Assembly: GCA_964588335.1 (NCBI GenBank)
Contig: CAZPOV010000008.1
Span: 62,001 to 126,000 of the forward strand
Direction of reading: 5' to 3'
DNA from: JAGQZY01 sp964588335
Lineage (GTDB): Bacteria > Bdellovibrionota > Bdellovibrionia > Bdellovibrionales > JAGQZY01
Length of the DNA: 64,000 nt
Positions 1 to 8,000 of this stretch are shown here, in pieces. The first letter of the stretch is position 1, and each line of letters starts with the position of its first letter. The translations under genes and the position numbers were made by a program. Below the pieces are notes generated by a model, which was not told where the DNA came from, ran no database searches, and worked only from the letters and a program-made list of their open reading frames with translations.

Positions 1-579
1 ACTTTATTGACGATTAAACAAAAAGTAGGTCCCACGCTTTTTGTCGAACCTATTGGCCATCGTCAAGAGGACGGAGACTACCGGGAATCCTGGATTCCTG
101 CTCAGGTCAAAGCGCCACTTCTTACAAAAGCCAAACGTATGGCGAAAAAAGTCACCGACCGCCTTGGTGGGGCTGGCCTGTTTGGTGTGGAATTTTTTAT
201 CACCAAAGACGACGTTATTTTTTCGGAACTGTCTCCACGTCCTCACGATACCGGAATGGTGACTTTGATTTCGCAGGATTTATCCGAGTTTGATTTGCAC
301 TGTCGTGCTGTTTTAGGATTGCCCATTCCAGGAATAAACTACAAAGGGCCTGCGGCATCGGCTGTGGTTTTAGCGACCAAGGAGTCCACTCGATTTCAGG
401 TCACAGGAATTGAAAACGCTTTGAAAATCAAAAATACCGAAATTCGCGTATTTGGAAAGCCCTCAACGCGAAAAAATCGCCGAATGGCTGTGGCATTGGC
501 GCTGGATTCCACCGCTGACAAGGCTCGGCGCCGAGCACGCAAAGCAGCTGATGCGATCAAGATAAAATATTCTCGCTAG
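1..579 (+). CDS. purT: Formate-dependent phosphoribosylglycinamide formyltransferase 2, C-terminal part
   Basis: PurT makes formyl-GAR in de novo purine synthesis by ATP-driven activation of formate. It is an ATP-grasp enzyme. Only the last ~190 codons lie in the window and the reading frame is open through base 1. The PurT signatures GHRQEDGDYRESW, GLFGVEFF and the metal/ATP-binding segment SELSPRPHDTGMVTLISQ are present, followed by the C-terminal small domain (GPAASAV, RVFGKP). The basic tail (KARRRARKAADAIK) matches the usual end of the family, so the 3' end looks complete. The identification is firm; nothing can be said about the N-terminal substrate domain. Confidence 0.95.
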   Translation, partial: TLLTIKQKVGPTLFVEPIGHRQEDGDYRESWIPAQVKAPLLTKAKRMAKKVTDRLGGAGLFGVEFFITKDDVIFSELSPRPHDTGMVTLISQDLSEFDLHCRAVLGLPIPGINYKGPAASAVVLATKESTRFQVTGIENALKIKNTEIRVFGKPSTRKNRRMAVALALDSTADKARRRARKAADAIKIKYSR

Positions 580-683
580 TTGATGCGGGTTGTTTAAAAT
601 CGCTGACAGTCGCGACTTTCAGGCTTTCCAGGAACAATGGGGTCTGATAGGTTATCGATTCAACTTCAACAAGGGGAAGAATT

Positions 684-1739
684 GTGAAGCTTTCAATTTT
701 GACCAGTCTTATCGTAGCCCTAATATTTCCGTTATTAGCCTCAGCACAAGGGCACTCTAATCCAAGCACGGGAACGTCTTTGCCTCAGTGCGAGTCGGCA
801 GACCCCGATGTCGAAGTTGATATGGACTGCATCGAAGAGCAATTGAAAACAACAGGAATTGGGGGGTGGGTCCATGCCTCTGTAAAAGATCAGCTGGTGA
901 TGGTTTTTACCTGGCGCCGGCCAGGAAACTTCTTTGTGAACGTCCAGCTGCCCATGGTTTCCGAAGACCCTCAAATTATGAAGCAGCTTGTTGAGTTGCG
1001 ACGACATGACCAAATCGAAATTAAGGGAGAGTTTTTTAAAAATGAAGCTCCCATCAATCATATCAACGTGACGGATTTAAAGATTGTTCAAAAATACGAG
1101 GGTGTTGAAGAAACCTATGAGTATGACCCCCAATTACCGACGACCATTTTGAATAGCAATCAATTGATAGGTAAAGTTCATATTGTGGTTAATGGGGGAA
1201 AAGTCCTTGTCGTTGAGGTGGGTGACCGAGTTTACCCCGTCTTTAACGAAAACCCGAGTTTGGCTCAAGACCTGTTTCGCAACGATAAAATTGAGTTGAA
1301 CTACCAGGTGCAGTTCCTGCCGATGCGACCTTCGCATCTGGTTGTAGATACTGAGAGTGATGAGCCCATTCGAGTGCTGGAGAGAATTGAAGAGGGCCAT
1401 GGAACCGAAATCACTTTGACGGGGCCTTTGGTGATGTTCCCAAAAAGCCCGCAAATCAAATTCAATGTTTTTGCACTCAGAACCGAAGATGCTGACCAGG
1501 TCAGCCGTAACTTTACCATAGTCAATTTCGAAGACATTGATTTGTTTTTCGCCATCCGAGACAAGTTACAACAAACCTGGGATCAATATTTGGCTACAGC
1601 TCAATATGATCGAAACAAATTCATCAATAGAAAAATTCTTTTGAGAGTCACGGGGACCAAGAATGTGGTTTCTCCAACTCAGGCCAATCCTCAAATTGTG
1701 CCAAATTCAATAGACGATATTGAAATTATCATTCAGTGA
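684..1739 (+). CDS. Secreted protein with possible repeated OB-like domains, function unknown
   Basis: 351 residues starting at a GTG with the SD AAGGGGAAG at 671-679. A signal peptide is clear (MKLSILTSLIVALIFPLLASAQ), so the product is exported. I do not recognise the family. The mature part appears to hold three similar beta-rich segments (about residues 55-140, 150-235 and 240-350), each with a 'GxVxxxxxxxxxxxV' strand pattern and a following 'DxIEIxG/DKIELN'-type strand. This resembles tandem OB-fold-like modules, which is inference only. The gene is monocistronic, with a terminator hairpin at 1750-1777. Confidence 0.7.
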   Translation: MKLSILTSLIVALIFPLLASAQGHSNPSTGTSLPQCESADPDVEVDMDCIEEQLKTTGIGGWVHASVKDQLVMVFTWRRPGNFFVNVQLPMVSEDPQIMKQLVELRRHDQIEIKGEFFKNEAPINHINVTDLKIVQKYEGVEETYEYDPQLPTTILNSNQLIGKVHIVVNGGKVLVVEVGDRVYPVFNENPSLAQDLFRNDKIELNYQVQFLPMRPSHLVVDTESDEPIRVLERIEEGHGTEITLTGPLVMFPKSPQIKFNVFALRTEDADQVSRNFTIVNFEDIDLFFAIRDKLQQTWDQYLATAQYDRNKFINRKILLRVTGTKNVVSPTQANPQIVPNSIDDIEIIIQ

Positions 1740-1743
1740 TTTC

Positions 1744-2037
1744 TTAGTGAGAGGCAGTGATCGACTGTCTCTTTTTCTTTGGGATTTGTAAGACCTTCTT
1801 CTTAACCTTTTTCTTTATTTTCTTTTGCGAGGTTTCTTTTTTTGAAGACTCGGTGTCAACTTTCTCTATCTTTTTTCCATCGTCCTGAGAAGCGGCGGCC
1901 TCACTCGGTCCAGGTTTGAAAGAAGAGTTTGACAGTAATAAACCGAAAATGAGGGCTGAAAGACCTAAAAAGTCCTTAAAAGTAAAATGCTCCTGAATCG
2001 TTTGATATTTATTTTTTAGTTCTTCTTTGGAGATCAT
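1744..2037 (-). CDS. Small membrane-anchored Lys-rich protein
   Basis: I chose the internal ATG at 2037 (MISKEELKNKYQ), giving 97 residues. The longer reading from 2106 has no SD and adds an unconvincing 23-residue leader; an AAAGAT stretch precedes 2037. One predicted membrane helix (FLGLSALIFGLLL) is followed by a spacer and a tail dominated by Lys with Ser/Glu, ending KKKRQSITASH. A basic tail of this kind could bind nucleic acid or acidic polymers, but no family is recognised. The 3' end is only 4 bp from the convergent gene and contains that gene's terminator. Confidence 0.5.
   Translation of the reverse strand: MISKEELKNKYQTIQEHFTFKDFLGLSALIFGLLLSNSSFKPGPSEAAASQDDGKKIEKVDTESSKKETSQKKIKKKVKKKVLQIPKKKRQSITASH
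1750..1777 (+). terminator. Intrinsic terminator inside the 3' end of the convergent gene
   Basis: GAGGCAGT (1751-1758) pairs with ACTGTCTC (1764-1771), eight pairs including one G-U, around a 5-nt loop, followed by TTTTTC. It would end transcription of the upstream plus-strand gene and lies within the last codons of the minus-strand gene. Confidence 0.7.
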
Positions 2038-2189
2038 ACAAAAATCTTTACGGTCGAAAGTGGAGAACTCTAAAGTGAAGTTCTGAAAAAACCTAAATTT
2101 TTTCATGGTTTGGCGCCAGGCTTGGGTTTCGGGGAGTCTTTGAATTTGATGTTCAAAAAAAGAGCAAAAAAACGAAAAAAAGCAGGAAA

Positions 2190-2195
2190 TATAAT
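2190..2195 (+). promoter_or_regulatory. Candidate -10 box upstream of the barrel-protein gene
   Basis: A perfect TATAAT lies about 70 nt before the TTG start at 2262, downstream of an A-rich tract (2155-2185). No convincing -35 is present, so this is weak evidence for the promoter of the 2262-4641 gene pair. Confidence 0.35.
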
Positions 2196-2261
2196 ATCTT
2201 GAGTCATTTACAGACCAACTCGCACTGTTGCAAAATGAATCATACCTGAAGGAGTAGGGAA

Positions 2262-3089
2262 TTGATTCGCAACGTTGTAGTGCTAGGGATGGTTATCTTA
2301 TCGGGAAAGTTTGCTTTCGGCGAGTCGCCCACTTTTGATCAAATCAGTGATCAAGAGTTAGATACAATTGTGCGAGAGTTTTCATCCAACTTTGTTCACA
2401 CTTCTGCGACTCCACCGACCAGCCTTGGAAAAGTTTTTGGGGTCGAAGCGGCAATGATAACAGGACTCACTGAGTCTCCTGGGGTCAAACAGATTTCACA
2501 ATCGATCGATCCTCAGTCCGATGTGGAATATCTCCCCCATGCTTGGCTATTGGGAGGAGTTTCCGTTCCCTATGGCATCAGTGTTGAGCTGAATGTGTTG
2601 CCGGAATTGGATCTGCAAGATTTAGAAATGAAACACACCAGTGTCGGTCTCAAGTGGAGCGTGACCGATCAGTTTTTTAAGGGGCTCCCTTTTGATTTAG
2701 CCGTGCGCACCTACTACACAACCAGCGAGGTACGATTTCGTCAAACCATATCCAACCCGAGTTATCCGGCCACCTCGGATGTCGATGTCTCTTTTAAGAA
2801 CACTATGGTTGGGGGAGATACCCTACTTGGTTTTGATTTGAAGGTGGTCGAGCCTTATGTTGGTATTGGTTTTGTTAGGAGTAAAGGAGAGCTTTCGGGC
2901 GTCTCTACCACTAGCTCTTCTTACTCAATGTTCGAAGATATGTCGAGTCGGCAGAAATCATCAGAACAGGAGTCGGCTCGATGGATTGCCGGAGCTCAAT
3001 TTCATTTAGCTGTTTTAAATATTGGTCTTGAATACACCCAAGTTTTTTCAACACGTCGCCTGTCCGCTAAACTAGGCATGCAGTTTTAG
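2262..3089 (+). CDS. Predicted outer-membrane beta-barrel protein
   Basis: 275 residues from a TTG start; the SD GAAGGAG at 2248-2254 fixes this start. A signal peptide (MIRNVVVLGMVILSGKFAFG) is followed by a domain with alternating polar/hydrophobic strands (HAWLLGGVSVPYGISVELNV, TSVGLKWSV, GFDLKVVEPYVGIGFV, IAGAQFHLAVLNIGLEYTQVF) and a C-terminal Phe (KLGMQF), typical of barrels recognised by the BAM complex. It is followed after 10 bp by the two-CXXCH protein gene, so the two are probably co-transcribed. Ligand and role are unknown. Confidence 0.7.
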   Translation: MIRNVVVLGMVILSGKFAFGESPTFDQISDQELDTIVREFSSNFVHTSATPPTSLGKVFGVEAAMITGLTESPGVKQISQSIDPQSDVEYLPHAWLLGGVSVPYGISVELNVLPELDLQDLEMKHTSVGLKWSVTDQFFKGLPFDLAVRTYYTTSEVRFRQTISNPSYPATSDVDVSFKNTMVGGDTLLGFDLKVVEPYVGIGFVRSKGELSGVSTTSSSYSMFEDMSSRQKSSEQESARWIAGAQFHLAVLNIGLEYTQVFSTRRLSAKLGMQF

Positions 3090-3099
3090 GAGTGCACCG

Positions 3100-4641
3100 A
3101 TGAAATTCATTCATCTTTTATTAATTTTTAGTTTCATTTTCACCCTCGATTACGTGCAGGCTGAGCCTTGGCTTGCCAACCGATATGCTCAGAACTGTAC
3201 CGCTTGTCATGCTCCGGGGCGATTGAACCGAAAACCTTCAAAGCGTCGTTGCACTCTTTCTTGCCAAGGGTGTCACGTCAATCCGAATGGGGGAGGGCTA
3301 CGAAACCAATACGGAAAATGGAACGAAGAGCGCTTTCTTCGATCGTTTTACACCGGACTTGCATGGAATAAAAAGTCTCCTGCGCCCTTACATAAGCAAA
3401 GATATTTCCAAAAAAACCTGAAAAAAGTCGCCAAAAACAAGAAGAAAAAAGGCAAAGAGAAAGAACCTTCTGTTCGCAAACTGTCGAACAAGCAGATGCT
3501 TCATTATGCCAGATATGGAGCCCCTTTGGTTGAGATTCCTAAAGCCATCACCGACGAAGACCCTTATTTTGAGTCTTCAAACTATACGACCGCCCGTAAC
3601 AAGGTGGAAGAGCTCTCGCGGATGAGCCGCAACGATCCTTACCGTGTCGAAAGACGAAACATGGTGACCGTGGGTGGTGATCTTCGGTTGTTTTATTTGC
3701 AGCGATCCGAAGGAGCGCCGGCCGGTAGTAAGCTTGAAGAGGGCACCTTTTTTCCCATGGTTTTTGATTTTGGTGTGCGGGTAAGACCCATAAAAGAAAA
3801 CTTATCGTTTGTTTATGAGGGACGAGTTTTAAATGCAGGGAACCTTGGCCCGGGTGGTGATCCGTCGAGTTTAGATAAACTCTTTGGTCCGCGCGGAGCT
3901 GGAATCAATCGCTCGGCTTATATGTTGGTCGACGATCTTTGGTACAATTCCTATTTGCAGGTGGGCTTCTTCCGACCGATGTTCGGCTTGTACAACCCCA
4001 ACCACACAGCCATGATCAACGACTATACTAATTTGGACTTTACAACCACGATCAAGCAAGTGGGCTTTGGTTTAGCGCCCAACGTGCCCTTTGGAATATT
4101 CAATTATATTTTACCTGCGGAAGGTGTGGGAGCTGGCAGTATCAGCGCCGAAGAAGGATTCAATTTTACCCTAGGGTTGCGTTTTGTTCGTTTAGGAGCC
4201 CATGCGCAATTGCACTATTGGCAATCTGAAGACGATCAAGGTTTGAATCCCCGAAAGCGAACCATGTGGAACATCAATGGTGGTGTCGTCCTTTTGGATC
4301 GCCGCCTGATTGTAAATGGCGAACTCACCAATGTCAGAAAAGAATTTGCCGGTCTTGATGAAACTAAAATTCTGGGTGTCGATGTCAGAGGTCGAATCTG
4401 GCGAGAGGTCTACCTGACAGGGGGCTATGCTCAGGCCAATGCCGCCATTGCTTTTAATAATACAACCAGTGGAACCGGTATCAGTCCCGGATCGGGTACT
4501 GAGACCACTTTAGGAATTCGTGGTTTCTGGATCAGTGGATTTGAAACCGAACTATTGATGTCTGATAAGGTGAACAAAGAAGATGGGTTTGCGGACCAGA
4601 AAGAAAGCACTCTATCTTTTCAAATGCACGCCTTTTTCTAA
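3100..4641 (+). CDS. Exported two-CXXCH (di-haem-type) protein with barrel-like C-terminal region
   Basis: 513 residues. A signal peptide ends near QAEPW. Two haem c attachment motifs follow: CTACH at residues 33-37 and CQGCH at 55-59. A very basic, low-complexity linker (about 105-125) precedes a ~330-residue region of amphipathic strands rich in Gly/Asn/Tyr, ending in FQMHAFF, an outer-membrane barrel end signature. The arrangement suggests a haem-bearing periplasmic N-terminus joined to a porin-like barrel, possibly passing electrons across the outer membrane; this role is inference. It shares a probable transcript with the barrel gene before it. The stop overlaps the convergent mnmD stop by 4 bp. 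Confidence 0.65.
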   Translation: MKFIHLLLIFSFIFTLDYVQAEPWLANRYAQNCTACHAPGRLNRKPSKRRCTLSCQGCHVNPNGGGLRNQYGKWNEERFLRSFYTGLAWNKKSPAPLHKQRYFQKNLKKVAKNKKKKGKEKEPSVRKLSNKQMLHYARYGAPLVEIPKAITDEDPYFESSNYTTARNKVEELSRMSRNDPYRVERRNMVTVGGDLRLFYLQRSEGAPAGSKLEEGTFFPMVFDFGVRVRPIKENLSFVYEGRVLNAGNLGPGGDPSSLDKLFGPRGAGINRSAYMLVDDLWYNSYLQVGFFRPMFGLYNPNHTAMINDYTNLDFTTTIKQVGFGLAPNVPFGIFNYILPAEGVGAGSISAEEGFNFTLGLRFVRLGAHAQLHYWQSEDDQGLNPRKRTMWNINGGVVLLDRRLIVNGELTNVRKEFAGLDETKILGVDVRGRIWREVYLTGGYAQANAAIAFNNTTSGTGISPGSGTETTLGIRGFWISGFETELLMSDKVNKEDGFADQKESTLSFQMHAFF

Positions 4642-5351
4642 TCACGCTTAGCATGCGTTGACTCTCTTTTTTTACCAAAGCCTTTACGCTTCTCGAGGGA
4701 AAACCCCTCCTGAAGCAGGCTTCTTTTCAGATTTCCTGTGGCGGCATAGGTTGAAAAATAACAAAGGTCAGGTGCTCCATAGGCTTTTAAGAAATGCCTT
4801 AGGTGGTGTTCTGTCCATAAATCCTTATCGGTTTCACTACTAAAGGCATCGTACAGAATTCCATGAAACTTCCAGGGCCAGGGGTTGTTTTCTGGTAAGC
4901 GGTCGAAAATCGTCCAATGCTGATCCTTTAGCGCCTTATAGAGAAAGCTTTTTAATAGGTCGCTGGAAAGATCGAATTGGGCGGCCACTTTCTCCAAAAT
5001 AGTATTATAAAGGGGAGCAAGTTCGCAGGTTTCATCATTGACCCATGCCATGCAATGTTTTTTAAGGGGATCCACAGTTTCGAAGCTAGCCAATTTAAAC
5101 TGGGATATATTATTAGTAAGGAGCACAGCCCCTGTAATCATTTCGTTGTAGGCCAGCCCCAAACCCATGGATAATATATGAGGCCTAGAGGCTGCCAAGG
5201 CCTGTTCAATACACGGACGGTAGATATACAAGCTTTCTGCCAGAGCTCCCTCCATTGAGTGCATTTTTTCGCCACCGTCGAGTGATAGAGTGGGGCTGCC
5301 ATCGGCGGTGAGGTGGCTCTCGTACAAAAAGGGGCTTTTAGGGTTGCTCAT
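4638..5351 (-). CDS. mnmD: tRNA 5-methylaminomethyl-2-thiouridine methyltransferase, MnmD type
   Basis: 237 residues. This is the stand-alone counterpart of the MnmC N-terminal domain, which uses SAM to methylate the nm5(s2)U34 wobble base of tRNA. Family marks: SMGLGLAYNE (SAM site, 61-70), YDAFSS (168-173), the TYAATG segment (201-206) and KGFGKKRE (223-230). I chose the ATG at 5351 (MSNPKSPF) because family proteins begin near this point and because the alternative start at 5432 would overlap the divergent radical-SAM gene. No oxidoreductase (MnmC C-terminal) domain is attached. Confidence 0.85.
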   Translation of the reverse strand: MSNPKSPFLYESHLTADGSPTLSLDGGEKMHSMEGALAESLYIYRPCIEQALAASRPHILSMGLGLAYNEMITGAVLLTNNISQFKLASFETVDPLKKHCMAWVNDETCELAPLYNTILEKVAAQFDLSSDLLKSFLYKALKDQHWTIFDRLPENNPWPWKFHGILYDAFSSETDKDLWTEHHLRHFLKAYGAPDLCYFSTYAATGNLKRSLLQEGFSLEKRKGFGKKRESTHAKRD

Positions 5352-5378
5352 AATGACATCATTGGTTAAGTCAACTCC

Positions 5379-6338
5379 ATGCAGGTGTCCAGTCCGAATA
5401 TTGAGCAAAAACCCTTTTATCCAGTCTCCCAATTCTATAAGGAAAAGTTTGGGGAAAAGGTGTTTAAAATCCCGGTGGCCTTGTCGGGAAGCTGTCCGAA
5501 TATGAAGGACGGAAGTGGCCTAAAAACCTGTATTTTTTGTGATGAGTGGGGCTCTTTTGCATACCCTGAAAATCAAGAAAAAAGTCTCCGGCAGCAGATT
5601 GAGTTGCACAAAAAACGAGTCGGAGATCGCTACAATACCAAAAAGTTTTTTGTCTATTTTCAAGCTTACACCACGTCTTACACTCGCCTACAGCGGCTTA
5701 GAGAGGCATTTGCGGTGGCGCTACAATTTGAAGATGTGGTGGGTATTGTCATCGGCACTCGCCCGGACTGTTTGTCTCCGGCTTTATTGGAAACTTTTAA
5801 TGAAACGGCAGAAAAAACTTTTATGGCCGTTGAGCTGGGTGTGCAAAGTTTTGACGACCGACAGTTAGAGTGGATGCGCCGGGGACACACGGCTCAGCAA
5901 TCCATAAAAGCCATCAACAGAATTCGTAAGGAGTGCCCGAAAGTGAATCTTGGGATTCATTTGATGTTTGGCTGGCCAGGAGAAAGCCATGAGGACCTTC
6001 GGCAATCGGCAGAAATTTGTAATCAGTTAAAAATTGATAATGTAAAGCTGCACAATCTGCATGTTTTAAAAAACACTGATCTTGAAAAATCTTTTAATCG
6101 GGGGGAGTTCAATCCGGTTGAGCTCAAAGAGTACTCTGCCATGGTGGCGGAGTTTCTTGCTCACCTCTCACCTGAAATTGCGGTTCATCGCTTGGTTGCG
6201 ACGGCTTCGCGCTGGGATGAGTTGGTTGGACCTCTTTGGACGCGTAACAAAATGCAAAATTATCAATTTGTGGTGGAGTATCTAAGGAGCCAAAATATCA
6301 CCCAGGGGTGTCGCTATGTCGATTCACGAGAAATATAA
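5379..6338 (+). CDS. YhcC-type radical SAM protein (TIGR01212-like)
   Basis: 319 residues. The opening FYPVSQFYKEKFGEKVFKIPV and the cluster cysteines C39, C51 and C54 (in CPNMKDGSGLKTCIFC) match the YhcC family, whose long first Cys spacing differs from the usual CX3CX2C. Further marks are FFVYFQAYTTSY, GIVIGTRPDCL and GIHLMFGWPGE. The exact reaction of YhcC is unsettled. The gene starts 27 bp from divergent mnmD and its 3' end overlaps the aldolase gene by 23 bp, so yhcC, aldolase and mtnA form one transcript. Confidence 0.85.
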   Translation: MQVSSPNIEQKPFYPVSQFYKEKFGEKVFKIPVALSGSCPNMKDGSGLKTCIFCDEWGSFAYPENQEKSLRQQIELHKKRVGDRYNTKKFFVYFQAYTTSYTRLQRLREAFAVALQFEDVVGIVIGTRPDCLSPALLETFNETAEKTFMAVELGVQSFDDRQLEWMRRGHTAQQSIKAINRIRKECPKVNLGIHLMFGWPGESHEDLRQSAEICNQLKIDNVKLHNLHVLKNTDLEKSFNRGEFNPVELKEYSAMVAEFLAHLSPEIAVHRLVATASRWDELVGPLWTRNKMQNYQFVVEYLRSQNITQGCRYVDSREI

Positions 6339-6975
6339 AAAAGAATGCAAGCAGATCATCAAGGTCTGCCAGCGATTGTATAAAAGAAACATGCTGGCAG
6401 CAGCCGATGGCAATGTCAGTTTGCGAGTCGCTGATGGCGTTCTGATCACACCGTCAGGCTTACCCAAAGCCTTTATCGAGCCTGAAGATATGGCATTGGT
6501 TTCATTGCAAAACGAAGTGCTCGCCGGCAATCCTTCTTCCGAGCGACTTATGCATTTGGCGGTCTATAATCACAATTCGCAAGCCCAAGCTGTGGTCCAC
6601 GCCCATCCTCCAACCGCTATTGCCTGGAGCGTGGCTTTTCCAGAATATAAAGAGCTTCCTAATGAGTGTCTTTCGGAAATCATTCTAGCCGCTGGACGTA
6701 TTCCGATCGTCGATTACGCACGTCCGGGGACGGCCAGTATGGGTGATGTTTTAAAAGATTATATCGACGACCATAAAATAATGATTTTAAGCCGTCATGG
6801 TGGTTTGGCTTGGGGCGATTCCTTGGGCGAGGCCTTTATGGGAATGGAGCGCCTCGAACATTCCGCAGAAATACTGTATAAAGCGAAAACCCTCAGAGAT
6901 TTGACATTTCTTGACGACGAAGAAATGGAAGCTCTTTACAAAATCAGAAAGCAAATCGGAAACAGGACGCTATAA
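6316..6975 (+). CDS. Class II aldolase/adducin protein, probable deoxyribulose/methylthioribulose-1-phosphate aldolase
   Basis: 219 residues. The FucA-type metal and catalytic residues are all visible: E76 (PSSERLMH), H95 and H97 (HAHPP) and H161 (SRHGGLAWG), plus the phosphate-binding DGNVSLR segment. The same fold covers fuculose-phosphate aldolase, MtnB dehydratase and the Ald2/DrdA aldolases of the 5'-deoxyadenosine/MTA salvage route (DHAP shunt). Coupling to mtnA by TAATG and the absence of mtnC/D/W/X nearby favour the aldolase reading, but MtnB cannot be excluded from sequence alone. The ATG start has AGGGG 7 nt upstream and lies inside the yhcC 3' end. Confidence 0.75.
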   Translation: MSIHEKYKKECKQIIKVCQRLYKRNMLAAADGNVSLRVADGVLITPSGLPKAFIEPEDMALVSLQNEVLAGNPSSERLMHLAVYNHNSQAQAVVHAHPPTAIAWSVAFPEYKELPNECLSEIILAAGRIPIVDYARPGTASMGDVLKDYIDDHKIMILSRHGGLAWGDSLGEAFMGMERLEHSAEILYKAKTLRDLTFLDDEEMEALYKIRKQIGNRTL

Positions 6976-8000
6976 TGACCTTTGAATCTTTAAGTTTAAA
7001 AATACAAGACAATCAACTTTCAATTTTGGATCAACAGTTATTGCCGGACCAAGAGGTTTGGATCGCGGTCGAGTCCCCCGATCATATGGTCGAAATCATT
7101 AAAAATTTGAAAGTCCGTGGCGCTCCCTTGATTGGTGTGGCGGCGGCCTTGTCCCTAGCCTTCTGGGCACAAGATGACGTGAACTCGCAAAACTATTTAG
7201 CGGAGGCTGAGAAACTGCGAGCCTCGCGACCGACGGCCGTGAATTTGATGAATGCTTTAGATCGAATGATCGAAATAGCTAAAGTCTCAGACATGGACAA
7301 GACAGCCATTTTCGAACAAGCCATGCAAATCTGTCGAGAGGATGTGGACCTGTGCCAACAAATGGCCAACGTCGGTCAGCAATTGATTGAAGACGGCGAT
7401 AGTATTCTCACCCATTGCAATACCGGTGGATTGGCAACGGTTGGTGTTGGAACAGCTTTAGGGCTAATCACCGAGGCCCACCGCCGCGGTAAAAAAATCC
7501 ATGTCTATGTGGATGAAACGCGTCCCCTTTTGCAGGGTGGGCGTTTGACGACTTGGGAACTGGAAAAAGCCGGTGTTCCCTACAGTCTTATTTGCGACAA
7601 TATGAGTGGCAGTCTTATGGCCCAAGGCAAGGTCTCAAAAGTTTTCTTGGGAGCCGATCGGATCGCCATGAATGGTGACTTCGCAAATAAAATCGGAACC
7701 TACAATTTAGCTGTGCTTTGCAACTATCACTCGGTGCCATTTTATACGGTTGCGCCTAAAACCACGATTGATCAAGATTGTAAAAATGGAGATGGCATTC
7801 CAGTGGAAATGCGTAAAGATAGCGAAGTCCGTGGGGTTTTTGGAACCTTCGGAGATATTCGTTGGGCGCCAGCTTCGGCTCCCACCCATAACCCCGCCTT
7901 TGATGTTACCCCTGTGGAGCTGTTAACCGGCATGGTGGTTGATAATCAATTTTATAAAAAAGCCGACTTGCAAGCCGGCCGTTTAAAAGACTTGTTTTAA
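6975..8000 (+). CDS. mtnA: S-methyl-5-thioribose-1-phosphate isomerase family
   Basis: 341 residues. MtnA interconverts (methylthio)ribose-1-phosphate and the ribulose-1-phosphate; homologues also act on 5-deoxyribose-1-phosphate. The catalytic Cys148 (THCNTGGLATVGVGTALG) and Asp228 (GADRI) are present, with the family's RGAPLIGVAAA and DETRPLLQGGRLT segments. The start codon overlaps the aldolase stop (TAATG), so translation is coupled. The kinase or nucleosidase/phosphorylase that would make the sugar-phosphate is not in the window. The stop shares TTAA with the convergent gcvP stop. Confidence 0.93.
   Translation: MTFESLSLKIQDNQLSILDQQLLPDQEVWIAVESPDHMVEIIKNLKVRGAPLIGVAAALSLAFWAQDDVNSQNYLAEAEKLRASRPTAVNLMNALDRMIEIAKVSDMDKTAIFEQAMQICREDVDLCQQMANVGQQLIEDGDSILTHCNTGGLATVGVGTALGLITEAHRRGKKIHVYVDETRPLLQGGRLTTWELEKAGVPYSLICDNMSGSLMAQGKVSKVFLGADRIAMNGDFANKIGTYNLAVLCNYHSVPFYTVAPKTTIDQDCKNGDGIPVEMRKDSEVRGVFGTFGDIRWAPASAPTHNPAFDVTPVELLTGMVVDNQFYKKADLQAGRLKDLF

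Noticed and set aside
6316..6975. Class II aldolase as MtnB of the full methionine salvage pathway
   Set aside because: mtnC, mtnD or mtnW/X are not nearby. Not ruled out, only less likely.
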